Notes under the pieces: generated by a model
The model's database searches: none
Told to the model about the DNA's origin: nothing
Seen by the model: the letters and a program-made list of their open reading frames with translations, nothing else
Source: Pseudosulfitobacter sp. DSM 107133
Lineage (GTDB): Bacteria > Pseudomonadota > Alphaproteobacteria > Rhodobacterales > Rhodobacteraceae
Direction of reading: 5' to 3'
Length of the DNA: 64,000 bases
Assembly (NCBI RefSeq): GCF_022788695.1
Contig: NZ_CP085162.1
Span: 1-64,000, forward strand
Made by a program: the position numbers and the translations under genes
Part shown: in pieces, positions 55,269-63,771 of the stretch
Position numbering within the stretch: position 1 is the first letter of the stretch
How the letters are laid out: each line of letters starts with the position of its first letter

Positions 55269-56113
55269 GACGCACGTCCGAACAAACGGTTCAGCAGGTT
55301 GGGACGGCGCTCGCCTTCGATGCGCATCTCGACCTCGTTGCCAATCAGACGGCTGACCGCATCCTCATAGGCCCGCCGCGCAGCCGACGGTTGATCCAGC
55401 ACAACGGGCGTGCCGATGTTCGAGGCGCGCAAAATCGCCTGGCTTTCGGGGATCACCCCCAACAGCGGAACCGCGAGGATTTCCAGCACGTCTTCCACCG
55501 TCATCATCTCGCCGCTTTCGACCCGCGCCTTGTCGTGGCGCGTCAGCAGAACCTGCGCCTTGACCGGCGCGGCATCCTTGCTTTCGGCGCGCAGGGTCTG
55601 GCTGCTGAGCAACCCCAGCACCCGATCACTGTCGCGCACCGAGGACACCTCGGGGTTGGTCACAACAACCGCCTCGTCGGCAAAATACATCGCCATCTGG
55701 GCACCGTGTTCGATCCCCGCAGGGCTGTCGCAGATGATATAGTCGAATTCCTGCTTCAGCTCGTCCAGAACCTTTTCAACCCCCTCTTTGGTCAGCGCAT
55801 TCTTGTCGCGCGTCTGCGAGGTTGGCAGGATGCACAGATTGTCCAGCCGCTTGTCGCGGATCAGGGCCTGTTTCAGCCGCGCATCGCCCTGAATGACGTT
55901 GATAAAGTCGAAAACGACGCGCCGCTCGCAGCCCATGGTCATGTCCAGATTGCGCAGCCCGACATCAAAATCAATCACGACTGTCCGAAAGCCCTGCTGG
56001 GCCAGCCCCGCCGAAATTGCCGCCGACGACGTGGTCTTGCCCACGCCGCCCTTGCCCGACGTAATCACGATAACGCGCCCGAGAGGCGGCTTTTCCTTCA
56101 ATTCAATGCTCAT
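55265..56113 (-). CDS. minD: Division-site ATPase MinD
   Basis: This 282-residue MinD has the deviant Walker A GKGGVGKTT, VIDFDVGLRNLDM and the C-terminal amphipathic membrane helix (LLNRLFGRA). CDSPAGIEHGAQMA is the Walker B-like segment. The ATG at 56113 shares a base with the minC stop (TGATG). It activates MinC and binds the membrane. Confidence 0.95.
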   Translation of the reverse strand: MSIELKEKPPLGRVIVITSGKGGVGKTTSSAAISAGLAQQGFRTVVIDFDVGLRNLDMTMGCERRVVFDFINVIQGDARLKQALIRDKRLDNLCILPTSQTRDKNALTKEGVEKVLDELKQEFDYIICDSPAGIEHGAQMAMYFADEAVVVTNPEVSSVRDSDRVLGLLSSQTLRAESKDAAPVKAQVLLTRHDKARVESGEMMTVEDVLEILAVPLLGVIPESQAILRASNIGTPVVLDQPSAARRAYEDAVSRLIGNEVEMRIEGERRPNLLNRLFGRAS

Positions 56114-56820
56114 CAAATCACCTCTACACGCAGTTTTTCTTCTTCCAGGTAGATATGCGCGCAGCCCTTGCGGGCGACGGGGGCAAGTGTCTCGCTGGTT
56201 TGGTAAAGTCCGGCAATGGCCACCAGTTCGGCATCAAGCACCTGGCAGAAGATCCGGGCGCTTTCGTCTCCGTGCACGCCGGCCATCGCCCGCCCGCGCA
56301 GGGCGCCATACACATGGATCGAACCGCTGGCGATCAGCTCGGCCCCCGACGCAACCGTGCCTACCACCGTCAGGTCACCATGTTCGCTGACAACCGTCTG
56401 GCCCGACCGGACCGGCGCATGCAGCACCTTGTTTTTGATGTCCACCCGCGCGGCACGCGACCCGCGCCGCGCCTGTCTGTCCGCGGGCATCGGCGCATCC
56501 TTGCCCGCAGGCACCTCGATCAACCCCAGTTCCTGCAAGGCATCCGCCGAAACGCTGCCGCTGCCATGGACGCCGAAAACCCGCAGGTTCCGACGCCGTA
56601 AATTCTCAATCAGCGGGCGCAGACGATCCGGCTCTGCCGTTGCCGGCGCATGTGTCAGATCAAGGACCATAGGTGCCTTGTCATAGAACTGCGGTGTTTG
56701 CTCCAGCTGCGCGTCAAGCTGCGCATAGAAGGATTCCATATCCGCATCCGCGTCGACCCGAAGCGCAAGCGCCGTCAGGAACCGCCCACGGATCTGGAAC
56801 GGGGCTGTGTTTGCCGACAT
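56113..56820 (-). CDS. minC: Septum-site inhibitor MinC
   Basis: This 235-residue MinC has an N-terminal FtsZ-inhibiting domain (FQIRGRFLTALALRVDAD) and the C-terminal beta-helix (VRSGQTVVSEHGDLTVVGTVASGAELIASGSIHVYGALRGRAMAGVHGD). The ATG at 56820 starts the family-like sequence; a GTG at 56856 adds 12 residues and cannot be excluded. The order minC-minD-minE is the usual one. Confidence 0.93.
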   Translation of the reverse strand: MSANTAPFQIRGRFLTALALRVDADADMESFYAQLDAQLEQTPQFYDKAPMVLDLTHAPATAEPDRLRPLIENLRRRNLRVFGVHGSGSVSADALQELGLIEVPAGKDAPMPADRQARRGSRAARVDIKNKVLHAPVRSGQTVVSEHGDLTVVGTVASGAELIASGSIHVYGALRGRAMAGVHGDESARIFCQVLDAELVAIAGLYQTSETLAPVARKGCAHIYLEEEKLRVEVI

Positions 56821-56856
56821 GTCGCCATGCCGGTCTGTGGCGTATTGATAAGACAC

Positions 56857-57163
56857 CTGGTGCCGATGCTCCTGCTCGCTGGCGGTTCACGACTCGGGGC
56901 CGGACCGCTCTTGTTAGGCGGTCATTCTTCACCAAGGCGGCGCTGTGCGAAAGCCGCCTTTGAGTCATCAGCAAAAAGCCGCCCCCCGACCGATACTGGC
57001 GCGACGACAGCCTGTTGAACCTGTGCGGTCTTTTTGCACCGCTGGTCAGCGCCGCCAGACAAAGCTACAACGCCGGCTTATGTCGCGCGCCACACAACTG
57101 CATTCCGAAAGACATATCCCAGATGCCGTCAGCACATCCCACGACTGCCAGAAACGAAACCCC
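56857..57163. other. Divergent interval between minC and the acyl-CoA ligase
   Basis: This 307-bp interval should hold the promoters of minCDE (leftward) and the ligase-thiolase pair (rightward). I see no gene, no clear promoter and no BioR-type palindrome (TTATAGATAA-like) in it. Confidence 0.4.
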
Positions 57164-58357
57164 ATGACCAGGGACCGTTTCCGCTGGAGCGATGCGACGC
57201 AACTGTTCGTGCAGGGCCACCCCATTGGTGGCGCGCCATCGCAGGCCCCTGCCCTTGCGCGCGAAATCCGTGCCCTGCGCAATGCCATCCTCGGCGGTCG
57301 TGATTTTTCAGTCGGCCCGGACGGAATCGGCGTGCTGCCGCAGTCGCCTGCGGCGGCGGGGGTATCTCACAGCCGTTCCGGCGGAACCACCGGCGCGGCC
57401 AAGGCGATCCGGCGCAGCCATTCTTCGTGGATTGCCAGCTTTGACATTGCACGCGACCACTTTGATCTGTCCGCGCGCGATGTCTATGGCGTGCTCAGCC
57501 TGCCGTCGCATTCGCTGGCGCTGTTCGCGATTGTCGAGGCGGCGCATCTGGGGGCCGATCTGCATTTGCTGGCGGGGCTGCACCCGCGCGCGCAGGTTGC
57601 GCAACTGGTGCAGGCAGGCGCGACAGTGCTTTATGCCACGCCGACCCAGCTGCGGCTGCTGTGCGATGCGGGCGGCGAAATACCGTCGCTGCGCCAGATC
57701 CTGTGCGGTGGCGGGCGGATGCCCCAAGGGTTGCGCAGCCGCCTTGCCGCGCTGTGCCCGCAGGCGCGTTTGACGGAATTCTACGGCACATCGGAAACCA
57801 GCTTTATTGCATGGGGCGACGGCACCGGCCCTGACGGCGCGGTCGGCAAGGCCTATCCGGGGGTCGACATCGACATCCGCAATCCTGTTGATGGCACCGG
57901 CGAAATCTGGGTCCGCAGCCCCTATCTGTTTGACGGCTATGCCAAAGGGCACAGCAGCGACACCCGCTGGGACGACGGGTTTGTCACCGTGGGCGAGCTG
58001 GGGCGCATCGACGCGGCGGGCCATGTCTTTGTTGCCGGCCGGCACAGCCGCATGGTCACCATCGCCGGTCAGAACGTCTTTCCCGAAGACATCGAGGTGC
58101 TGCTGCAAAGCCGCCCCGATATTCCCCATTGCGCGGTGATGCCCCTGCCCGACGACCTGCGCGGCACGGTTCTGGTTGCGGTGATTGCGGGGCAGCCGGA
58201 TGCAGGTCAGGCGCAAGAGGTGATCGCCCGGTGCCGCGCCGCCTTTGGCCCGCTGGCGGCACCGCGTCAGGTGATTGCCCTGCCGGATTTTCCACTGCTG
58301 ACCTCGGGTAAACCCGATTTGCGCACCATCGCCGCGCTGCTTGAGGCCCGCACATGA
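57164..58357 (+). CDS. Short AMP-forming acyl-CoA ligase, YhfT-like
   Basis: This 397-residue protein belongs to the ANL family but is about 100 residues shorter than usual, lacking much of the first subdomain. The P-loop HSRSGGTTGAAKAIRRSHSSW, TEFYGTSETS, TVGELGRID (normally TGDLG), GRHSRMVTIAGQNVFPEDIE and the last Lys in SGKPDL are visible. A ligase-thiolase pair next to bioY also occurs in Bacillus (yhfUTS), where the genes belong to the biotin regulon. The ATG at 57164 begins the first family-like residues. A role in activating a biotin precursor is inference. Confidence 0.75.
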   Translation: MTRDRFRWSDATQLFVQGHPIGGAPSQAPALAREIRALRNAILGGRDFSVGPDGIGVLPQSPAAAGVSHSRSGGTTGAAKAIRRSHSSWIASFDIARDHFDLSARDVYGVLSLPSHSLALFAIVEAAHLGADLHLLAGLHPRAQVAQLVQAGATVLYATPTQLRLLCDAGGEIPSLRQILCGGGRMPQGLRSRLAALCPQARLTEFYGTSETSFIAWGDGTGPDGAVGKAYPGVDIDIRNPVDGTGEIWVRSPYLFDGYAKGHSSDTRWDDGFVTVGELGRIDAAGHVFVAGRHSRMVTIAGQNVFPEDIEVLLQSRPDIPHCAVMPLPDDLRGTVLVAVIAGQPDAGQAQEVIARCRAAFGPLAAPRQVIALPDFPLLTSGKPDLRTIAALLEART

Positions 58358-59466
58358 GCGGGGTGCAAATCCTGTCGGCGATCCGCTCGCCGGTTGCACC
58401 GCGCGGCGGCGCGCTGGCGCGCCTTGCGCTGCACGATCTGGGTGCGCCGGTGCTGCGGGCGGCGATTGATGCGGCGGGGCTGTCGCCCGATGCCATCGAC
58501 GAGGTGATTGCCGGCAATGCCCTAGGCGGCGGTGGCAATCCGGCGCGGATGGTTGCCCTTGCCGCCGGCCTGCCCGAACGCGTTGCGGGGCTGAGTATCG
58601 ACCGGCAATGCTGCGGCGGGCTGGATGCGCTGCTGCTGGCCTCGGCCCTGATTGCGTCGGGTCAGGCCGATGTGGTCGCGGCGGGCGGTGTCGAATCCTA
58701 TTCCCGCCGCCCCATGCGTCTGCGCACCGATCCCGACGGCGGCGCGCCACAGCCCTATGACCGCCCGCCCTTTGCCCCGTGGCCCGCGCGTGACCCCGAC
58801 ATGGACGCCGCCGCCGATGCGCTGGCCACCGATCTGGGCATCAGCCGCGCCGAACAGGACGCCTGGGCCATCGACAGCCACCGCAAGGCGCTGGCTGCCC
58901 CGCAAACCGGTGAGATTCTGCCGCTCGGCGGTCTTGCCAAGGATGCCTTTGCCCGCGCGCTGAACACACGGCTTTGCGCGCGCGCGCCGCAGTTGGCAGG
59001 CACCATCAGCGCGGCCAATGCGGCGGTGGCGGCAGATGCGGCGGCCTTTTGCATTCTGGTGTCGGACCGCGTCGCGGCGCGTCTGGGGGCCACGGGTGTT
59101 TCACTGCTGGGCGGTGTCACGCGGGGCGACCGCCCGGAATGCCCCGGCATCGCGCCGGTTGCGGCCATCAACACGCTTCTGGACCGCCATAGTCTGAAAG
59201 CCGCCGACCTGTCCGTGGCCGAGGTGATGGAAGCCTATGCGGTGCAGGCCATGGCCTGTGTCCGGCTGACCGGCATTGCCCCCGCCGTGGTCAACCGTGG
59301 CGGCGGTGCGCTGGCGCGGGGCCATCCGATCGGTGCCTCGGGGGCGATCAATGCGGTGCGTCTGTTTCATGAACTGCGCCACACCGGCGGCACCGGACTG
59401 GCCGCCATCGCCGCTGCCGGGGGCCTGGGCACCGCGCTGCTTATGGCGTCTGGTCAAAGCCGCTGA
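58354..59466 (+). CDS. Thiolase-family protein lacking the second catalytic Cys
   Basis: This 370-residue thiolase has the first active Cys in IDRQCCGGLDAL and the His in LARGHPIGASGAIN. The C-terminal Cys motif (normally CIGGGxG) reads AAAGGLGTALL, with Ala replacing Cys. Such a change would impair the general acid/base role, so the enzyme may act as a condensing or non-thiolytic variant. It overlaps the ligase by four bases. It ends convergently with the nitroreductase, overlapping by 26 bp. Confidence 0.8.
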   Translation: MSGVQILSAIRSPVAPRGGALARLALHDLGAPVLRAAIDAAGLSPDAIDEVIAGNALGGGGNPARMVALAAGLPERVAGLSIDRQCCGGLDALLLASALIASGQADVVAAGGVESYSRRPMRLRTDPDGGAPQPYDRPPFAPWPARDPDMDAAADALATDLGISRAEQDAWAIDSHRKALAAPQTGEILPLGGLAKDAFARALNTRLCARAPQLAGTISAANAAVAADAAAFCILVSDRVAARLGATGVSLLGGVTRGDRPECPGIAPVAAINTLLDRHSLKAADLSVAEVMEAYAVQAMACVRLTGIAPAVVNRGGGALARGHPIGASGAINAVRLFHELRHTGGTGLAAIAAAGGLGTALLMASGQSR

Positions 59467-60124
59467 AGGTCGCGTAACTGTCCAACGGGTCGCGTTCGGT
59501 TCTGACGGTGTTCACCGCCGCCTGCGGATCGGCCCGCCCCAGCGCAATGCCACAGACCACCATCTCGTCCGCCCCCAGCCCCAGTTGCCCATGGGCAACA
59601 TCACCGTGATTGGCCAATGCTCCGATGCCGCAGGTGGCATATCCCAGCGCCTCGGCCCCTGTCATCAGACCCATCAGCGCCATGCCCAGATCCATGAAAC
59701 AGCCCTTGCCCATCTCGGGGTGGATCGTCACCACAATCCCCACCGGCGCGCCAAAGAAACGGTAGTTGGCCGTGAACTGCGCGCGCCGCGCCGCGATGTC
59801 GCGCCGCCCGATGCCAAGCGCCTGATACAGCGCAAAGCCCGCCGCGCGCTGTTTCGCCTTGAGATCGGCAGGCATCGGTTGCGGAAAATAGGAATACTGC
59901 GCCACTTCGGGCCGCCCGTCCCGCACCGCGCCCTCCAGCGCGCCGGCAAGCGCGGCCAGCGGCGCGCCGGTCAGCACATGGAACCGGCCCGGTTGCAGAT
60001 TGGCCCCGCTGGGGGCCGCACGGGCCACCCGCAGGATACGCCCGAGGTCTGCCACCGGCACCGCATCGGGCAGGAACCCCCGCACCGACCGGCGGTGCAG
60101 CAGCAGGGCCTCGGTGTCACTCAT
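59441..60124 (-). CDS. Nitroreductase-family flavoprotein
   Basis: This 227-residue protein has the nitroreductase fold: LLHRRSVRGFLPDAVP for FMN phosphate binding, ARAAPSGANLQPGRFHVL and GYATCGIGALANH. The substrate is unknown. The frame is longer upstream, but the ATG at 60124 overlaps the bioY stop (ATGA), so it is the last gene of the bioM-bioN-bioY unit. It contains an exact copy of the parS-like core. Confidence 0.8.
   Translation of the reverse strand: MSDTEALLLHRRSVRGFLPDAVPVADLGRILRVARAAPSGANLQPGRFHVLTGAPLAALAGALEGAVRDGRPEVAQYSYFPQPMPADLKAKQRAAGFALYQALGIGRRDIAARRAQFTANYRFFGAPVGIVVTIHPEMGKGCFMDLGMALMGLMTGAEALGYATCGIGALANHGDVAHGQLGLGADEMVVCGIALGRADPQAAVNTVRTERDPLDSYATFSGFDQTP
59584..59599. 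promoter_or_regulatory. Third copy of the parS-like palindrome
   Basis: GTTGCCCATGGGCAAC occurs here with all 16 bases identical to the core beside parB, inside the nitroreductase coding frame. A chance exact match of a 16-bp palindrome in 64 kb is unlikely, although the coding frame constrains it. Confidence 0.5.
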
Positions 60125-60663
60125 CCGCGCGACAGGATGCTGTCGGGCCGTGCCCTGGCCAGCCCCGAGGTGATGCCACCGGCCAGAACCGCCTTGATCA
60201 CATCGCCCGGAATAAAGGCGGTGACCAGCAGCGCCGCCTCGGCCAGCGTCTTGTCCAGCATGACCGACATGCCCACCACGCCAAAGCCATACAGCACCAC
60301 GATACCGCCCAGCACCGAGGCCACGGCAGAGACAACCGCCAGATTTCCGTTCCAGCGCTCGACAATAAAGCCGGTGACAAAGGCTGCAACCGGCCAGCCC
60401 ACCAGAAACCCGACCGAAGGTGTCGCAAAGACGCCAAGGCCGCCGCGCCCGCCCGCCAGCAGCGGAAGACCCAGCGCGACCAGCGCCAGAAACAGCAGCA
60501 CCGCAAGTGCCCCGCGCCGTGCGCCCAGCACCGTGCCGCACAGCATCACACCCATGGTCTGCGCGGTGATCGGCACGCCAAAGCCAAGCGTCAGTTTCGG
60601 GATCAGGCCAAGTGCTGCAATCAGTGCGGCAAACATGGCAACAAGGGCAAGGTTACGTTCCAT
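60121..60663 (-). CDS. bioY: Biotin ECF importer substrate subunit BioY
   Basis: This 180-residue membrane protein has six spans and the BioY pattern: LGFGVPITAQTMGVMLCGTVLGARRGALAVLLFLALVALGLPLLAGGRGGLG and the following FVTGFIVERW. It captures biotin and works with BioM and BioN. The nitroreductase overlaps its stop; BioN ends 30 bp upstream. Confidence 0.92.
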   Translation of the reverse strand: MERNLALVAMFAALIAALGLIPKLTLGFGVPITAQTMGVMLCGTVLGARRGALAVLLFLALVALGLPLLAGGRGGLGVFATPSVGFLVGWPVAAFVTGFIVERWNGNLAVVSAVASVLGGIVVLYGFGVVGMSVMLDKTLAEAALLVTAFIPGDVIKAVLAGGITSGLARARPDSILSRG

Positions 60664-60693
60664 CGGTAAATCCTGTTCTGGTTTGTAGGTCTT

Positions 60694-61293
60694 CTATTCC
60701 ATGCCACCGCGCGCGCGCAGCGCCTCGGCAACATATTCCGCATCGTCGATGGCCAGCGCCGCCAACGGTGTCACGATTTTCCATCCGGCCCGGCGCGGCG
60801 ACCGCGCCCGCCAGGATTCGGTCAGACGCCCGCCCTTTTGCGCCAGCGACGGAGCAAAGCGCACCACCAGCGCCACCGACAGTTCCAGTGCGCGGGTTGA
60901 CAGACCCATCCGGCGCAGCGGTGTCAACAGCCATGACATCACCGCAATCATATCAGAAAGCTGCGTGGTCATGGTGACGAAATTCGCCAGCGCCACCGCC
61001 GTCAACAGCCGCAAGGTCACCGCCAGCCCGGCCGCAATCTGCCCCGTCACCCCGTGCCACAGCGCGATCACCAACAGGAACGGCCACAGCATACGCAGCC
61101 CGTCCAGCCCCGCGCGGGCAAACCGCGTGCCCCCCGTCAGGTACAGCGCCCCGACACCCAGCGCAGCGCCCCCCAGCACCACCGGGTTTTCACTGGCAAA
61201 CAGTGCGCCCGTGGCCAGCGACAACAGGCCCAGCTTGACACCGGCCCGCATCCCGTGCGCCCAGATCCTAACCGGCGAGGTGAGTGAGATCAT
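60694..61293 (-). CDS. bioN: ECF importer transmembrane subunit BioN
   Basis: This 199-residue CbiQ-family T-component has spans such as LGLLSLATGALFASENPVVLGGAAL and the coupling helices with SWLLTPLRRMG and ESWRARSPRR, the Ala-Arg motifs that contact the ATPase. The ATG at 61293 lies inside the end of bioM (26-bp overlap). Confidence 0.87.
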   Translation of the reverse strand: MISLTSPVRIWAHGMRAGVKLGLLSLATGALFASENPVVLGGAALGVGALYLTGGTRFARAGLDGLRMLWPFLLVIALWHGVTGQIAAGLAVTLRLLTAVALANFVTMTTQLSDMIAVMSWLLTPLRRMGLSTRALELSVALVVRFAPSLAQKGGRLTESWRARSPRRAGWKIVTPLAALAIDDAEYVAEALRARGGME

Positions 61294-62020
61294 CCTCTTC
61301 CCCCCATGCCTGCATCTGTGCCTCGAACAGGGGCAGCACCCGCGTGGCGGGGCCGTCATCGCGTATTTTGCCCTGATCCAGCCAGATCACGCGGTCAAAT
61401 CCCTGAAGCGTTGCCGGATCATGCGAAATCAGCACAACGCCGGCCCCGACCCCGTCAACATAGCGCATCAGCTGCCGCCGTGTCGGGATATCCAGACCGG
61501 AATAGGGTTCGTCCAGCACAATCAGCGCGGGCTGCATCGCCATCACCGCCATCAGGCAGACCAGCTGCTTTTGCCCCTGCGACAGGCTGTGGGTGGCGGC
61601 GTCGGCCCAATGTCCCTTGCCGAAGCGGTGCAAAATCGCCTCGGTCTGTCGCGCCACCTCTGCCTTGTCATGGCCAAGCTGGGTCAGGCCAAAGCCGATT
61701 TCTTCGGACACGGTGGGAAAGATGATCTGGTGATCGGGGTTCTGGAACAGGATGCCAACGCTGCGCAGCGCCGCCTTGCGGTCACGCGCCATGTCCTTGC
61801 CCGCGATGGTGATCCGCCCCGCACTTGGCGCGATCAGCCCCGCAATCAGCCGCGCCAGCGACGTCTTGCCCGAGCCGTTGCGCCCGACAATGCCAATCCG
61901 CCGGTCGCGGGCGGAAAACGACAGCCCTTCCAGCACCGTGCGCCCGGACAGGCGCAATGCGACATCATCAAACAGCAGCTCGGCGGGGCGGGCAGTTTCT
62001 GAGGCGGGGTTTGCGCGCAA
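61268..62020 (-). CDS. bioM: ECF importer ATPase BioM
   Basis: This 250-residue ATPase of the CbiO type has Walker A GRNGSGKTS, LFQNPDHQIIFPTV, signature LSQGQKQLVCLMAVMAM, Walker B LIVLDEPYSGLD and switch His in LISHD. It powers BioYN. No ATG is near the start; TTG at 62020 is used, with a later start possible. Confidence 0.87.
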   Translation of the reverse strand: MRANPASETARPAELLFDDVALRLSGRTVLEGLSFSARDRRIGIVGRNGSGKTSLARLIAGLIAPSAGRITIAGKDMARDRKAALRSVGILFQNPDHQIIFPTVSEEIGFGLTQLGHDKAEVARQTEAILHRFGKGHWADAATHSLSQGQKQLVCLMAVMAMQPALIVLDEPYSGLDIPTRRQLMRYVDGVGAGVVLISHDPATLQGFDRVIWLDQGKIRDDGPATRVLPLFEAQMQAWGEEDDLTHLAG

Positions 62021-62184
62021 TACGTCGTCTCTGTTGTGGGCGGGGCCATGGGGCGGTTCTGTGCAGGTTCCGTGCTAATCAGAATTCAGAACCAAAGTCG
62101 AGCGGTTGCGCACATAGGCGCCGCGCGGCAGGGACAGCATTTGTCACTTGACCCCCACAGCGGCGGCCACGAACACTCGCGCTT

Positions 62185-63771
62185 ATGCTGCGATATATCC
62201 TTGCCTGCCTCCTGATGCTGCCCCTGCCGCTGCGCGCGCAGGATCTTTCGCCGTTGGACCGTACCGATCTGATGTTCCAGATGGCGCAAACCGTGCAGAA
62301 TTCGGGCGCGGCCCAGGCGGTGCAGCAGATTGCCCTGCGGCTTGCCGCCAAGGCCCAGGGACTGGAACCGCTGGCCATTGCCCGCCGCGATCTGGTCGAG
62401 GACATGGCACGGGTGCGCAGCGACAGCACCCTTGATCCCGCCCGCCGCCGCCAGCGGCTGGAAGAACTGGACGTGGCCCTGCGCGTCAACGATCAGGCGC
62501 TGGCCAAGGGGTTTCCGGCCTATCTGGACATCGTCGCCCCCGACCCGCTGACCATTGCCGAGGCCCAAAGCCTGCTCGACCCCGACGAGGCGCTGATCCA
62601 GATGCATCAGGGCAAGGATTGGCTGACGCTCTGGCTGATCTCGGGGCGGCACGTGCTGTGGCACCGCCTGCCGGTGACGCAATCCGACGCGGTGGAACTG
62701 GTGGCGATGTACCGCGAAACCATGGGGCTGAGCGGCACCCTGCGCGCCGCCGCCGCGCTGGATGATGAACCGGTCGCCACCCAGCCCTTCAACACGCGGC
62801 TGGCCGCGATCCTGTACCAATGGCTGTTCGCGCCCTTTCAGGCCGAGCTTGCGCAGTACCCCCACCTGATGATCGTCGCGGACAAATCGTGGATCGGGAT
62901 GCCTTTCGCGACCCTGCTGACCGATCCGGCCGAGGCGGGCAGCGACCCCACCCCCGACATGCTGCGCCACGCCAGCTGGTTGTTGCGCGACCATGCGATC
63001 ACCATGCTGCCGTCCGCGGTCAGCCTGCGGGCGGCGCGGGCAAACCGCCCTGCCCTATCCTCCGACAGCGGCCTGCCCACCACCACCCTGCTGGCCATCG
63101 GTGATCCGCTGTTCACCGGCACCCAAGGCACCGACGCCGTGGTGCGTGCCGCCACCGGCACCGTCGATGTCAGCCAGCTGGCCCCCCTGCCCGGCACCCG
63201 CCGCGAGGTCCGCGCCATCGCCGCCGCCTTTGACCAAGGCAGCGCGCAGGTGCTGCTGGGCGCAGATGCCTCGGAAACGATGCTGGAAACCATGGACCTG
63301 AGCGACCGCGACGTGATCGTCTTTGCCACCCACGGGCTGATCGCGGGCGAATTGCAGGGGCTGGCCGAACCCGCGCTGGCGCTGACCCCGCCCGCCACGA
63401 TCACCGGCAGCGATGACGGGCTGCTGACCGCGGGCGAGGTTGCAGGGCTGACGCTGACCGCCGATTGGGTGGTGCTGTCGGCCTGTAACACCGCCGCCGG
63501 TGACGGCGCGGGGGCCGAAGGGCTGTCCGGTCTGGCCCGCGCCTTCTTTGCCGCAGGTGCACAGGCGCTGCTGGTCAGCCACTGGCCCGTGCGCGACGAC
63601 GCGGCCGCGCGGCTGACCGCCCACGCCTTTGCCGAAATGCGCGCCCACCCCGACCTGCGCAAGGCCGAGGCGATGCGCCGCGCGATGCTGGCGCTGATGG
63701 ACGACGACAGCGACCCCGGCCTGTCGCACCCCGTCGCATGGGCGCCGTTCTTTGTGGTGGGCAACCGATGA
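62185..63771 (+). CDS. Exported CHAT-domain cysteine peptidase, copy 2
   Basis: This 528-residue protein has a signal peptide (MLRYILACLLMLPLPLRAQ), a helical N-terminal half and a CHAT domain with His383 (FATHGLIAGE) and Cys434 (VLSACNTAAGDG), followed by GLSGLARAFFAAGA and LVSHWPV. The catalytic region is close to that of copy 1 at 18343. The helical half reads TLDPARRRQRLEELDVALRV, suggesting a coiled-coil. The next gene overlaps by ATGA. Confidence 0.85.
   Translation: MLRYILACLLMLPLPLRAQDLSPLDRTDLMFQMAQTVQNSGAAQAVQQIALRLAAKAQGLEPLAIARRDLVEDMARVRSDSTLDPARRRQRLEELDVALRVNDQALAKGFPAYLDIVAPDPLTIAEAQSLLDPDEALIQMHQGKDWLTLWLISGRHVLWHRLPVTQSDAVELVAMYRETMGLSGTLRAAAALDDEPVATQPFNTRLAAILYQWLFAPFQAELAQYPHLMIVADKSWIGMPFATLLTDPAEAGSDPTPDMLRHASWLLRDHAITMLPSAVSLRAARANRPALSSDSGLPTTTLLAIGDPLFTGTQGTDAVVRAATGTVDVSQLAPLPGTRREVRAIAAAFDQGSAQVLLGADASETMLETMDLSDRDVIVFATHGLIAGELQGLAEPALALTPPATITGSDDGLLTAGEVAGLTLTADWVVLSACNTAAGDGAGAEGLSGLARAFFAAGAQALLVSHWPVRDDAAARLTAHAFAEMRAHPDLRKAEAMRRAMLALMDDDSDPGLSHPVAWAPFFVVGNR

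Noticed and set aside
59441..60124. Nitroreductase as BluB, the enzyme that makes the lower ligand of B12.
   Set aside because: Only general nitroreductase motifs are visible, and its coupling is to biotin genes rather than to the B12 genes.
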